A stretch of 64,000 nt of DNA from Chloroflexota bacterium (GTDB lineage Bacteria; Chloroflexota; Anaerolineae; 4572-78; J111): assembly GCA_016860845.1 (NCBI GenBank), contig BOKF01000003.1, positions 1 to 64,000 on the forward strand. The letters run 5' to 3'. The number at the start of each line of letters is the position of its first letter. Position 1 is the stretch's first letter. Position numbers and translations under genes: made by a program. The notes under the pieces were generated by a model. That model ran no database searches, was not told where the DNA came from, and saw nothing but the letters and a program-made list of their open reading frames with translations. Shown one piece after another: positions 18,601 to 27,220 of this stretch.

Positions 18601-19674
18601 TGTTTTAAGGATACTCAGGTTGAACACTTCCTGGCTGCGGGCGGCGCTGTGGGCGTACTCTTCAATCAGTTTCCAGGCCGGCGGCAGCGCTCCCCCGCTC
18701 CGCTTGTGACTCTCCCAACTGGTGTGGACCGAGCTCATGACTTTGTTGAACCAGCCAAAGTTGCGGTTGGTGGCGATGAAAACCCCTTCCAGGGTACCGT
18801 CTGGATAATCAACAGCAAGCCCTGACTCTTCCAGATAGGTTTTAAAACGGCCAATGTCGGAGATGTGGTTAGGTTCTAAAAAGAGCAGGTCGCTGCGGCG
18901 GAGGTTTGGCCCGATGTTGATGACATCGCTCATACCCAGCGAGCAGAGCAGCAGGAAATTGACATACGGCTGGTTTTCTCGATAGCGGGCCTCTTTGATG
19001 ACCTGGCTGATCATCATCAGGTCTTCCATATCCACTTCGCTGCCGGGGGTATAATCCGGGTTGCTGCGCATGTCGCCTGGCGTTTCCACCTCATCGACCA
19101 CTACCCACAGGCGCTGCAGGCCATGCGGGCGTAGAATGCCCATAGCCGCCTCCAGCCGGTCGTTCCAATCACCGGCCGCTTCAAAGGCGGCTTGCATCTG
19201 ATCAAGAGCGACCCCCTTGGCCTTAAGCATGGCGCGGAGGTCGTCCAACAGATCTGGTGAGACCCGCAAGTCCTGGGGCAGCGACCAGAGCAGCGACAGC
19301 GCCTGCCCGGCCAGCTTGGGGACCCAGGTTTCCGCGGCCAGGTCCTCGTCAATAGCGCTTTTGTAATCAATGAAGAGGGGTAAAATTCCTTCTTGCAGGG
19401 CAGGTTCTAGGATGCGCCGGTTGGTGTTGGGTTTAACATACCCGTCGGCCAACAACCATTCGTCCACATGGCCAAAGGACTCGGCGATGAGCTCGTAGCC
19501 CAGCCTGGTTTTACCCAGGCCCCAGTCGCCAACCAGAACCATAAAACCGCACAAGCCCTGATCATCCATAAAATTACGCTTAAAATCGGTTAGGGCATTG
19601 AAGATTTTGTTCTGACCAACCAGCGGATATTGAGGTGGGTATAGGGCTACACCGTCTCTAAACCAGGGATTCAT
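15685..19674 (-). CDS. Large BrxC-like P-loop ATPase
   Basis: A 1329-aa protein with Walker A GDWGLGKT (49-56) and Walker B LWVVVDEVETPGD (about 189-198); the AAA-type module fills the first ~450 residues. A long middle region follows, then a helical, coiled-coil-rich C-terminal third (about 850-1325) full of Lys, Glu and Gln. Size and layout match the BrxC/PglY class of giant ATPases of BREX/Pgl systems, although I see no direct sequence signature unique to BrxC. It likely assembles with the methylase or HerA complex on DNA. The gene is followed after 17 bp by the CxxC protein and preceded by a 44-bp gap. Confidence 0.75.
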   Translation of the reverse strand: MNPWFRDGVALYPPQYPLVGQNKIFNALTDFKRNFMDDQGLCGFMVLVGDWGLGKTRLGYELIAESFGHVDEWLLADGYVKPNTNRRILEPALQEGILPLFIDYKSAIDEDLAAETWVPKLAGQALSLLWSLPQDLRVSPDLLDDLRAMLKAKGVALDQMQAAFEAAGDWNDRLEAAMGILRPHGLQRLWVVVDEVETPGDMRSNPDYTPGSEVDMEDLMMISQVIKEARYRENQPYVNFLLLCSLGMSDVINIGPNLRRSDLLFLEPNHISDIGRFKTYLEESGLAVDYPDGTLEGVFIATNRNFGWFNKVMSSVHTSWESHKRSGGALPPAWKLIEEYAHSAARSQEVFNLSILKTITGIPADLQGRLVFGQLPGAVGADVDPSLVGKLLTAEIPGVGAAFASLSQVHINEAELSRVIVTPEYGFKKTDEPNDEYANPYTQFSVSGVLSALRAFSVGVKETGDFVIYDDLEQFTEQLATLYPRSEGDEAGQIEQAAPSLHRIFKQYIVQDRRFVAASFKLLKKINVKMSVESRNISFFNDAKLTEAIEKYAAEQAASPKKRTAAICRGMAKVLDDNQIPLRQLNNLPNVPHLAFESEFSSPIFEGLAMTGVGRATVVYGDNVSQTAQELSAMLGSVRETVHPIIVLFGSDGDIDGFAKESERYPLLQRSVIPRKLNSFEEEFLIKYSSRDDLFNPALVTLSQHTLATREGLRQELRGRFRDWREQLEKSGYVLRPIWYKPVSSKEDFYRGYRYMVAKNENVDGLDPVLCRNEMPDWTDLSRNNFINGAKKNVDPGRGYTVNCLSILDTEPYQPSLPPALVRLLQEMKTQIGEDNLAKHFFFAARDLEVKGKQISQLIDFLQGLGVVVSPTQGQFKAVSKTVLDEQRTRVSTWLNTTADNLIKEIGAIFPRQAEELEKGFKAEALNQLQEAEKIANKIDFSFLEATEPDVDALATFIAEVYEFEQILLKICPLDPHQVFNFSEAHIESYQNRYKSLSFWEKVQFLLWLRKQYAKARDEIRKNIDEQFVDVNDYATVNDVYPFPTVPLTLPLRSIQSELEKTLVDQKTSVREWLKLPAYPLSISNYLYQGKYDFAWRRLNKLADLVSKTAPDGLWQRFIQQYERWRTAVEQFRQAQTAWQALDSFLQDAPQSVLTNIEALHKEYETLQDQIEGGLEHDLQAYAATQQGLALLDKLAAEIDAAAPKFPSLTTKIVHIHEDIKKDLKKIINDQNLQALNRLLRAQSEPDWSGPTVQPTYKTTKEAYETFNNQVAEKGRACLEGQGKQTNWEVWVEIYTALSQQTYIKKLEHESYLSELERLGLVKTTVILA

Positions 19675-19718
19675 GCACTACCTCCCGATACGATTTTGAA
19701 CATCTGTTTGATGTCATG

Positions 19719-20846
19719 TTAGCGTAAAAACTCCAGTTTAATCTTTCGCGCCGTTTCATCGCCGAACAGCCCGCGACCATGGCGAGGCTGGCCTTGGTGG
19801 CGTAAAGTAATCCGCACAGCGCCCTCGTATAGTTGCTGGCGCATGAACTGGTCAAAGGCCAGGTCGGCTTCATCTGGCGCGATACGGTTGCGACCGGCCC
19901 AGCGGCGGGCCAGGTGACTGACTACGACCAGCCCGCTGTCATCGTGAAGCTCATCAGCCAGTTGTTTTAAGAGCGCCAGCGGGTTGTTTTGGGTGTTGTT
20001 TTGTGGTACTCCAACCAGGTCGGTGGCGATTTCCGCACCCAAGAGATCAACAGCCCTGGTCGCGCTAACGGCCCAACCCCCATGGGCGTTTTCCAAAATA
20101 CCCAGATATTTAAACAGAAACAGGCTGCTCTTGAGCGCGGAACTTAGCTTATTCGTAGACGGCACACCACCTGGGATGCTTTCAAAGCAAAAGCCCTCAT
20201 CAAGCTCATAACCAAGTCCGGCCAGCTCCGCCGCCCACCAGGGACCAAGTGTCACATGGCGGTGTTGGTGCAACAGGCGGTTAAAAGCTGCCGCGTTATC
20301 CTGAAACAGAGCGAGCGACTCACCAGCCTGCTCCAGTCTGGCTCTCACCGAGGGATAGGCGTAGAACTCCGGGCTGGCAAAGACGAGCGACCAGCCGCCT
20401 TGGCCCAGTAGATACAATAACAGCCGGGTGCGGATTTCAAAGCGGGCCAGTTGCCGGGCCAGCATGATCGCCCAATCATCCTCATCTGTTTCAGTACGAT
20501 AACTCTGGCCGATTTGCAGGGCGGCCTCCGTAGCCACGTACTTATCCGGCCCGACCTGGCGCAAGGCATTGAGGCCGCGAATGACCACTTTCTCGCCGGA
20601 GACCAACTCCAGTCCAAAACAGTTCTCGATATGGCTGCCGCGCACGGGCCGGCCAACCTGTTCGTCTTTATAGACCAGATCAAAGACATGGGTAACCAAC
20701 TCTTGTCTGGTATAAACCCGCTCCGGCCTTAAATTGGCAAAGGCTTCCGGGTAGGTCTGGATACGTTCAGCCTCGGGCCAGAGAAAGAGCTTGGCTAAAC
20801 CAACGCTTTTGATAAATTTGGATAGGTCATTATTAGTTTCTGTCAT
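19719..20846 (-). CDS. Unknown defence-operon protein (375 aa)
   Basis: A mostly helical 375-aa protein with no recognised catalytic motif. The last part (ETARKIKLEFLR) is basic, and an internal segment (SALKSSLFLFKYLGILE) looks like a DNA-binding or winged-helix region. It overlaps the upstream 440-aa gene by 4 bp and precedes the giant ATPase. Similar length and position suggest that it and its upstream neighbour are structural or adaptor subunits of the ATPase complex. No function is assigned. Confidence 0.5.
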   Translation of the reverse strand: MTETNNDLSKFIKSVGLAKLFLWPEAERIQTYPEAFANLRPERVYTRQELVTHVFDLVYKDEQVGRPVRGSHIENCFGLELVSGEKVVIRGLNALRQVGPDKYVATEAALQIGQSYRTETDEDDWAIMLARQLARFEIRTRLLLYLLGQGGWSLVFASPEFYAYPSVRARLEQAGESLALFQDNAAAFNRLLHQHRHVTLGPWWAAELAGLGYELDEGFCFESIPGGVPSTNKLSSALKSSLFLFKYLGILENAHGGWAVSATRAVDLLGAEIATDLVGVPQNNTQNNPLALLKQLADELHDDSGLVVVSHLARRWAGRNRIAPDEADLAFDQFMRQQLYEGAVRITLRHQGQPRHGRGLFGDETARKIKLEFLR

Positions 20847-22165
20847 AAATTTGCGTCCGCGAAATTTTCCCTTCGCTTCATTTTTCTGGTTAAAATATCC
20901 TCCAGTTTCTGGATCAGCCGCTCCCGGTAGCGTTTGACCCCCTTGTTGAGTTGCTGGTAGCGAGGCCGTTCAAACAGGGTGCGGGTGAAGGACTCGGCCA
21001 ACATATAGTCACTCTGAGGCGTTTCGGTAAAGATACGAGCCTGACGCATAAGCGCCAGCAGCCGATCCAGAGCGCTGGGTGGTACCTGGCCGAAGGGTAG
21101 CACCAGCCGCCAGCCCAAGACAGCCATTAGCTCCGGCAGCAAGGCCAAAAAAGTACCGACCGGCTGCTCATCCAGGCTGATTTGCAGGTCTGTTAGTGTA
21201 CGGGCCTCGCCCATCACGCCTGTTAGCCGGAGGTGAGCCAATCCTCCCCCGAAGGCACGCTGGACATGCTGATAGATGCCTAATTGAATCAACAGCCAAC
21301 TGAGCGGGTGCTGGCTGAAGGCCTCTTGCCAGGCAAACTCATCCTCTGCCGGCGGCGCGATTTGGCTGCAGCCCGGCAGGGGTAGACCGCTGTAGATGTA
21401 GTTTCGGTGCGCCCACAGCGGTCCGTCTGTCAAGGCTAGCCCCGTTTCTGTCTCTGCCAGTTGATCCAGCAGTAGGAAGAAGACAGGCCGGTCTTGCGGC
21501 TGTGTCAGGTCATCATTCAGCGCACCGATGGCTCGTGCCGGGGTGACCAGGGGCGCTATGGCTGGATTGGGCGAGACCGGCGCCAGGGCCTGTCGGGCCA
21601 GGATAGCTTGAAAAACGGCTTCCTGATTGCCGCTGACACCGAGCAGGGCCTTATCCCAGACAGCCACTTCAAGGCCAGCCTGTGCCTCAAGTTCGGCCAG
21701 AATGGCTTGAAAGCCGGGTAGCACCTCACCCGGCGCGCAATGTTTGAGCGGTTTGGCCAGGTGGTCCCGTTCCAGCCGGTCCAATAATTGGTTGATTTCC
21801 CCGGCCAAATGGGGTAGCGCCTCCACCAGCCACTGCTCCACCTGGGACATGGCTCCCTCCAGCCCGCGCCGGGTGATTTCGGCGGCGGTCAAGGCGATCA
21901 AGTATCGCCGGTAGCCCGGGTGGCTGAAGCAGATGTGGCGAACCAACTCGGTCGGATTGGCAACAGGCAGCCGCGCCAGCCATTGGCCGGTAACGACCCA
22001 ATCCCCGCTCTGCTGAACCAGCCAGCCGTCTTGTTCCAGGAAAGTCATAGCCTCGTCTACTTTTAGCCTAGCGACTTCGGCAGGTGATAGTTCACCGTAG
22101 TGGAGCAGGTGAAACAGCGCCTCGCTTATTTTGTTAATGAGCTGCTCCGCTTTCTGTACTGCCAT
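20843..22165 (-). CDS. Unknown defence-operon protein (440 aa)
   Basis: A 440-aa protein whose first ~70 residues look like a winged helix (helices, then LEQDGWLVQQSGDWVVTG as the wing). A central strand VFFLLLDQLAETETG followed by LTDGPLWAHRNY made me consider a PglZ-like phosphatase fold, but the metal ligands are not evident. The C-terminus is basic (TRKMKRREN). It overlaps the zinc-ribbon gene by 32 bp and the 375-aa gene by 4 bp, so all three should be made together. Confidence 0.5.
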   Translation of the reverse strand: MAVQKAEQLINKISEALFHLLHYGELSPAEVARLKVDEAMTFLEQDGWLVQQSGDWVVTGQWLARLPVANPTELVRHICFSHPGYRRYLIALTAAEITRRGLEGAMSQVEQWLVEALPHLAGEINQLLDRLERDHLAKPLKHCAPGEVLPGFQAILAELEAQAGLEVAVWDKALLGVSGNQEAVFQAILARQALAPVSPNPAIAPLVTPARAIGALNDDLTQPQDRPVFFLLLDQLAETETGLALTDGPLWAHRNYIYSGLPLPGCSQIAPPAEDEFAWQEAFSQHPLSWLLIQLGIYQHVQRAFGGGLAHLRLTGVMGEARTLTDLQISLDEQPVGTFLALLPELMAVLGWRLVLPFGQVPPSALDRLLALMRQARIFTETPQSDYMLAESFTRTLFERPRYQQLNKGVKRYRERLIQKLEDILTRKMKRRENFADANL

Positions 22166-23321
22166 TCTGCTGATCTAATGCCTCACAGATTTCGGTCAAT
22201 GATAGGTTAAGTCTTTCCAAAAGAGTAATGTAAAGTTGTTCCGGGGTTGTATTAGCAGGATCAAGCCCCAACCGATCACAGCAAGACACCCAGGCTTCCT
22301 CCTTGGTATCCTGAGATGTTAAATGAGAATAGACCTGGCTCCTGAGGTCATAGAGTACGAAGAGTGGGCAAGCCAGATCAGCGGCATTACTGCAGCCCAA
22401 CTTTTCACTCAGCCAGCTTTGAAACAACCGCAGGCCACGCATCCCTTGTATTGTTTCTGCCGGCACAACAGTTAATAGATCTGCTCTGAGGCTACCCACG
22501 TTAAATGCTTCAATCACCACTTTGTTAAGAGCAGAGATAACGGTTTCCAATTCTGCATTAGTCCAGTGTATTGGACGTTGAATGTCACGGGCTGCATCAA
22601 GACTTTCCACCTGTAACTGGTAGATCACCACCCCTCTAGCTGCTGCTAACTGTTCGAGTTGAAATCTGAGCCTGAGCAATTGTCGCTCGAGAGATGGCTC
22701 CGTAAATTGTAGATTGATCTGGCCCTCATAGAACTCCGAAGCCAGGTCGTGGTCAGAGGCTGTATTGAATGCTCTCAAGTAATAGAGTTCATCCTCTGGT
22801 AGCTCAGCCAAATCACCTAACCACATTATGACTCTTTTGGCTCGATTGAGGCCGAAAGCTATATCCCACTGATTTTGATAGCCAATTGTGCCATAGGACT
22901 CAGAGATTAATTTCAACGTATAGTTGGGATCGTGGACATATCTGTCCAAAACCTCTAACCTGAAAAAGACAGGGGTGAGGTAGCCCGTCCCATCAGGCCG
23001 AACCAGCCCAGGAAACAAATAATGATCTTGGGAGTCATACTCAAAATCAACCCTGGTCTCGAAAGGAAACTTCTGAACCGGTGGCGTACCGGTGCAGGTA
23101 CCAGCGGTTTGTCCCTGGGCTTGAAGCGTCCGAAAGCCATCCTGGATAGCTTTCTCTACTTTAGGATGCAATGCTTGATACTCACAATCAGGGCAGTGCC
23201 AAAACGGTGTGTCGTGAATATTTAGAGTTAAATCGCCCTCTCTGGCGACGTAAAATTCAAAGTTGAGTTTTAACTGCCCACCACAATTGGGGCAGGTTAA
23301 CGGATGTTCTTGATTGGTCAT
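22134..23321 (-). CDS. Zinc-ribbon protein next to HsdS
   Basis: A 395-aa protein opening with CPNCGG at about residues 10-15 and, ~35 residues later, CPDCEY: a two-CxxC zinc ribbon. The rest (VDFEYDSQDHYLFPGL... and long helices) is not recognised. The start is ATG 23321, which overlaps the HsdS stop as ATGA and has an AGAGGAAAG ribosome site; the frame extends upstream to 23357 but that lies within hsdS. Zinc ribbons of this kind often bind nucleic acid or other subunits. Its coupling to hsdS suggests a modification-complex role. Confidence 0.6.
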   Translation of the reverse strand: MTNQEHPLTCPNCGGQLKLNFEFYVAREGDLTLNIHDTPFWHCPDCEYQALHPKVEKAIQDGFRTLQAQGQTAGTCTGTPPVQKFPFETRVDFEYDSQDHYLFPGLVRPDGTGYLTPVFFRLEVLDRYVHDPNYTLKLISESYGTIGYQNQWDIAFGLNRAKRVIMWLGDLAELPEDELYYLRAFNTASDHDLASEFYEGQINLQFTEPSLERQLLRLRFQLEQLAAARGVVIYQLQVESLDAARDIQRPIHWTNAELETVISALNKVVIEAFNVGSLRADLLTVVPAETIQGMRGLRLFQSWLSEKLGCSNAADLACPLFVLYDLRSQVYSHLTSQDTKEEAWVSCCDRLGLDPANTTPEQLYITLLERLNLSLTEICEALDQQNGSTESGAAH

Positions 23322-24850
23322 GCTCTTTCCTCTAAGTTTGCCTGAATACCCTCCCAAGTCGGTGCTTTGAGCCGCCCGGCCATAATCCCTTCCGTATCGA
23401 GTTTGCCTTCGATCAGTTTTTCAACGTCGCTTTTGGCTTCTGCAACCAAATCTTTAGCACGATATAACAGCCAGAGACACTCGCGAGTCAGATTGGCAAT
23501 CTGCTGCTGAGTATCATCATCACAAATTGGGATGACGACTTCATCAACATTTTCAGGGTCTACCCGAGGATGTGTTGCTCCAGAGGTGATATCGAGAACT
23601 TGATAGAGTGTTAATGGACATTTTACAATGTAGTAGATGTAATAGGGGTCATATTTAGGCTTGGTTTCGTAAGCTAACAATTCAGTGGAACCATACGCTT
23701 CCGCAAAATGCTCTGGACATATTGAGACTTTATTCAAATATGGCCGTAATTTTGAAAACAGGATGTCTTTCGGTTTCAAGAGGGCGCTAGAACCCGAGAT
23801 TTTTTCATCGTCATCGACCGATGTATCGATGACGCCGGTTTGCTGATCAATACTTGCCAGTCCAATAAAAGGTATTCCCTTATCTTGGGCAGTTTGAGCC
23901 GCGATACGATTGGATTTTCTTTTGGCTACAGTCGAGAGAGTTTCTAGTATTAATCCCGATTTCTGGAGTAACATAACGGCTCTGGCTCGTCGAGGATGGA
24001 AGTATTGCACCCCGATTTGATGGTCAACTAATGAAGGAGACACTCTGAAGATGGCTGGAGCAAAGTTTTCGACAATATATTGCCCTGTTGAAACACTCAA
24101 CTTATCTCTGGTTTCGAACGTTGAAGCATCTAATTTAAACTTTAATACTCCCTCCAGAATTTCTCTCGCTTTTTTCCAACTTTGCTGCGCCTCCTCCCGG
24201 CACCACTCCGCTAGGCGAACCTTGTCGCCGATGTAAGTTTGGATTTCGGGAGTAGGAATGAGGATTTTTAATTTTTTGATACCTTCGTAATCAATGGCAG
24301 AACGGGTAGCTCCTACCTTTTGTCGTTGAATCTGAGCTTGCCCATAACTACTATTCAAGTAGGTAGACACAAAATGAGGATCAAGATTATCTTTAAAGTG
24401 CATTCGCACCGAGTGCTGGCTAATATTGGCTGGTAGGCAGGCTTTTCGGACAACTGCGGCTTGCCCAAATAATGCACCAGTTATTGTGAGAAGAACATCA
24501 TTTTCCTGTAAAGCCGAACGTTTCAGCGACTGATGGTCTTGATCCGAAATGAAAACTACATCGGACAGTTCAATCCAGTTTGGTGTCACATCTTGGGTTC
24601 TGATAAATCTAATACCTTTGTCAAGATAATTCGCCCCAAGCGGGGTTGCACCACCGGTCAGATCGCTTTTTGATCTGAGAGTATCTGCCAGATACTTCCA
24701 TTCATGATTGGATGTCAAGATTTGTTCCATCGCAACAAGCCTGGGTAAAAATGGTTGAGGATCAATTCTGTCCTCGATCATCTTTGGAATTACCCAGGCG
24801 GCGGGTGGGTTGTCACTAATTTTACTGTATCCATCTACTAAACTATCCAC
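23318..24850 (-). CDS. hsdS: Type I restriction-modification specificity subunit (HsdS)
   Basis: A 510-aa protein with two target-recognition domains separated by helical spacers. Each half has the LRSKSDLTGG/GIRFIRTQDV or AQDKGIPFIGLASI type of start, a QHSVRMH- or SGATHPR-type middle and IPTPEIQ / IPICDDDTQQ before the conserved helix. HsdS recognises a two-part DNA site and directs the methylase. It starts at GTG 24850 directly after the hsdM stop (24851-24853), so the pair is coupled. Length is a little above the family norm. Confidence 0.88.
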   Translation of the reverse strand: MDSLVDGYSKISDNPPAAWVIPKMIEDRIDPQPFLPRLVAMEQILTSNHEWKYLADTLRSKSDLTGGATPLGANYLDKGIRFIRTQDVTPNWIELSDVVFISDQDHQSLKRSALQENDVLLTITGALFGQAAVVRKACLPANISQHSVRMHFKDNLDPHFVSTYLNSSYGQAQIQRQKVGATRSAIDYEGIKKLKILIPTPEIQTYIGDKVRLAEWCREEAQQSWKKAREILEGVLKFKLDASTFETRDKLSVSTGQYIVENFAPAIFRVSPSLVDHQIGVQYFHPRRARAVMLLQKSGLILETLSTVAKRKSNRIAAQTAQDKGIPFIGLASIDQQTGVIDTSVDDDEKISGSSALLKPKDILFSKLRPYLNKVSICPEHFAEAYGSTELLAYETKPKYDPYYIYYIVKCPLTLYQVLDITSGATHPRVDPENVDEVVIPICDDDTQQQIANLTRECLWLLYRAKDLVAEAKSDVEKLIEGKLDTEGIMAGRLKAPTWEGIQANLEERA

Positions 24851-26800
24851 TTAAGCCTCCCTGCTATAGGCTGCTGAAATGGACTTTAAATCATTGCCTA
24901 ATGGATCAGGCAACTCGTCATTCCCCTTTTTAATGTAGCCAACGTGCTCGGCCATGGCCATAAAGATGGGGCCTTGATTCTCAATATGGGCCGTGCCTTT
25001 TTTCTGGATGTAGATGAAGCTGGTTTTAGCCCCGGTGCCACTGATAGCAAAGGTCTGGGTTGGCAAGGATACTACAGCTTTAATAATCGCCTTGCCACCA
25101 AAAAATTCGCCGCTCTCTTCATCTTTCAAGCCCATCAAATACTCCCGCACATATCTATCGCCAGAGTTAGACAGCAGACCATCAGGCACAATCATCAGCA
25201 GCCGCCCGCCCGGTTTGAGCAACTGCAAGTTGCGGTCAATGAACAGCGAAGCCGGGTCGGCTTGGTCTAGCTCTTTCTTCTTATTGTGGTCACCGGTCCA
25301 TTTCCAACCTAATTCACACTGGTAGCGGGGATCGCTGAGCTTTGACCAGACGGATGGATCGTAAAATTGAGGATTGCTGCGCATCTTCTCCAGTCCAATT
25401 TTGTAATTTTTACCCTTGGCGGCGTTGTATTTGTTGCTGCCAAAAGGTGGATTGGTCATAATCAAGTCGAACTTACCGATCAGCCGGTCAATATGTGTGT
25501 CGGCAATCGAGTCCGCTACTTGCAGCAGTTGGGAGTGGCCGTCGCCGTAAAGCAGCATGTTCAACCGGGCTTTGATCAGGGATCCCTGGGACTGGTCGGC
25601 CCCAAAAAAGGAGTAACGCTTCATCTGATCCAGCCACCATAGCTTCTCCTTGTCGCTGACGCCTATCTTTTCCAAAATACGATCCTTGACAAATTTCATG
25701 GCTGCAATCAAAAACCGGCCCGTGCCGCAGGTGATGTCGCCCATTAGGAATTGGGGTTTTGAGTCTGGGCGGTTCATGCCGTTCCAGCCAGCCCACAGTT
25801 CCTCGTCGGTAATATCGTGAAAGGCCATCTCGGCCATGCACTCGGTCACCTGGCTTGGGGTCAGGTAAGTGGCCAGACCGCCGGAGCCGTCGTACTTGCC
25901 CCGCAGGAAAACATCGTAGGCCCAGCCCAGCAAATCCTCATGCACCCGGCGCTCGTCGCTGGCATCGGGCGTCAGCCGGAAGTCCTGGAAAATCTCCACG
26001 GCATAAGCCAGGTTCTCGGGGTTGTTCAGACGCAAATAGTCGTCGATGGGGAAGATGGAGTTTTCCGCGCCGGTCAGGTCGGTGCTGATATATTCGGGCA
26101 GAGCAGCCAGCTCCTTGAAAGCGATTTTCATCTCCTGCACTGCCTGGTTCCCATTTTCACGAATGTTATCAGCATGGAAGATGTCGGACAACCGCTTGTC
26201 CCGCAGGGCGGCAACTGTGTAGCTGGGATGGCGCTCCAGGTGGATCTTCATAAACATGATGCGGCAAATCTCGTCAATAGCCTCGTTGGCCGAAGAGATA
26301 CCGCCAGAAGGGTAGAGCCGCTCGTGCAGCTCATCAAACTTGCGCTGGATGTAGCGCCAGTTGCCGCGTTGAAACTCCACCGACATCTCGGTCATATGTT
26401 TTTTGCGGTCGGTGCTAATACCGCGCCTGACATTCTGCCAGTTATCCTTTTGGGGGAGTTCCGAGAGCGAGGTATTTCGATTGTTGTCAAAGTAATAATC
26501 AAACTCGCCATCGCTCACCCAGACAAAGTGAGCGATACGCCCACCTGAAACCATCCAGGATTTATAACGGGCCTCATCTTGAACGGCGACCTTGGCGGCC
26601 AGACCTGACTCGACCGGATGACAAAAAATGACGACCTCATTGCCATCAAGAGCGGCCAGTTTGCAGGTCTCAGGCCACTCAGGGTCAATCTCCATTAAAG
26701 GTAAGTCCTCCACGATTTCGGTGTACCCGAGGTCGAGTAGAGTTCTATTCATATGTTCTAATATAGTATCAATGGTCGACAACGATTGTTTTTTGGTCAT
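24851..26800 (-). CDS. hsdM: Type I DNA adenine-N6 methyltransferase (HsdM)
   Basis: A 649-aa methylase with the AdoMet-binding motif I GDITCGTGRF (about 354-363) and the catalytic motif IV TNPPFG (about 448-453), both intact. The N-terminal ~170 residues contain the type I R/N-like region and helical bundle. It should form an M2S-type enzyme with the downstream HsdS and methylate host DNA for self-marking. There is no HsdR in the operon, so restriction, if any, must come from other subunits. It starts 5 bp after the small winged-helix gene. Confidence 0.92.
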   Translation of the reverse strand: MTKKQSLSTIDTILEHMNRTLLDLGYTEIVEDLPLMEIDPEWPETCKLAALDGNEVVIFCHPVESGLAAKVAVQDEARYKSWMVSGGRIAHFVWVSDGEFDYYFDNNRNTSLSELPQKDNWQNVRRGISTDRKKHMTEMSVEFQRGNWRYIQRKFDELHERLYPSGGISSANEAIDEICRIMFMKIHLERHPSYTVAALRDKRLSDIFHADNIRENGNQAVQEMKIAFKELAALPEYISTDLTGAENSIFPIDDYLRLNNPENLAYAVEIFQDFRLTPDASDERRVHEDLLGWAYDVFLRGKYDGSGGLATYLTPSQVTECMAEMAFHDITDEELWAGWNGMNRPDSKPQFLMGDITCGTGRFLIAAMKFVKDRILEKIGVSDKEKLWWLDQMKRYSFFGADQSQGSLIKARLNMLLYGDGHSQLLQVADSIADTHIDRLIGKFDLIMTNPPFGSNKYNAAKGKNYKIGLEKMRSNPQFYDPSVWSKLSDPRYQCELGWKWTGDHNKKKELDQADPASLFIDRNLQLLKPGGRLLMIVPDGLLSNSGDRYVREYLMGLKDEESGEFFGGKAIIKAVVSLPTQTFAISGTGAKTSFIYIQKKGTAHIENQGPIFMAMAEHVGYIKKGNDELPDPLGNDLKSISAAYSREA

Positions 26801-26805
26801 GGATA

Positions 26806-27192
26806 TTACGCCCTCACGCGTTGATTTAGGATGACTCTGCCGTTTTGCACACTCCGAAAGCTACGTAAGATAATCTCTTGAACGGTGTCTTGCTGTTCCC
26901 CCGTTTCCCTGGCGATGGCCTCAACCAGGTGTTCAACTAACTCACCCCGGGGATTATGAGTGTCGAAGTAAGCTTCGGTGGCTGAGATAATCTTTTCCAC
27001 CGGATCAACCCTAGCCACAGTAGTGAACCACAACTCGCCGGTATTATCAAAGCGCTTATCCAGCCGCAGCAGCAGATACAGAATTTCTTCAGCTTCCTCC
27101 CGGCCATACAACTCCGGGATGCGTCCGGCCAGGTCGGGGATGGACATGTACTTGCCGTTGGCGAGCAGTTGTTGGACTTGTTCGAGGATCAT
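26806..27192 (-). CDS. Small winged-helix-like protein
   Basis: A 128-aa protein whose first ~60 residues (PDLAGRIPELYG, then LLLRLDKRFDNTGELWFTT) read as helix-turn-helix plus wing, of the HARE-HTH/RpoE-delta style. The second half is helical. It starts at ATG 27192 and ends 5 bp before hsdM. It could be a DNA- or methylase-binding subunit, or the operon's own regulator. I see nothing catalytic. Confidence 0.55.
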   Translation of the reverse strand: MILEQVQQLLANGKYMSIPDLAGRIPELYGREEAEEILYLLLRLDKRFDNTGELWFTTVARVDPVEKIISATEAYFDTHNPRGELVEHLVEAIARETGEQQDTVQEIILRSFRSVQNGRVILNQRVRA

Positions 27193-27220
27193 AAGCTTCT
27201 ACCTTCTGCCTATCTCCCTG

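Noticed and set aside
20843..22165. PglZ-like phosphatase in the 440-aa protein
   Set aside because: A FLLLDQL strand is suggestive, but metal-binding residues are not seen.
25817..26548. Plus-strand frame of 243 codons
   Set aside because: Fully antisense to hsdM, composition explained by the methylase codons.
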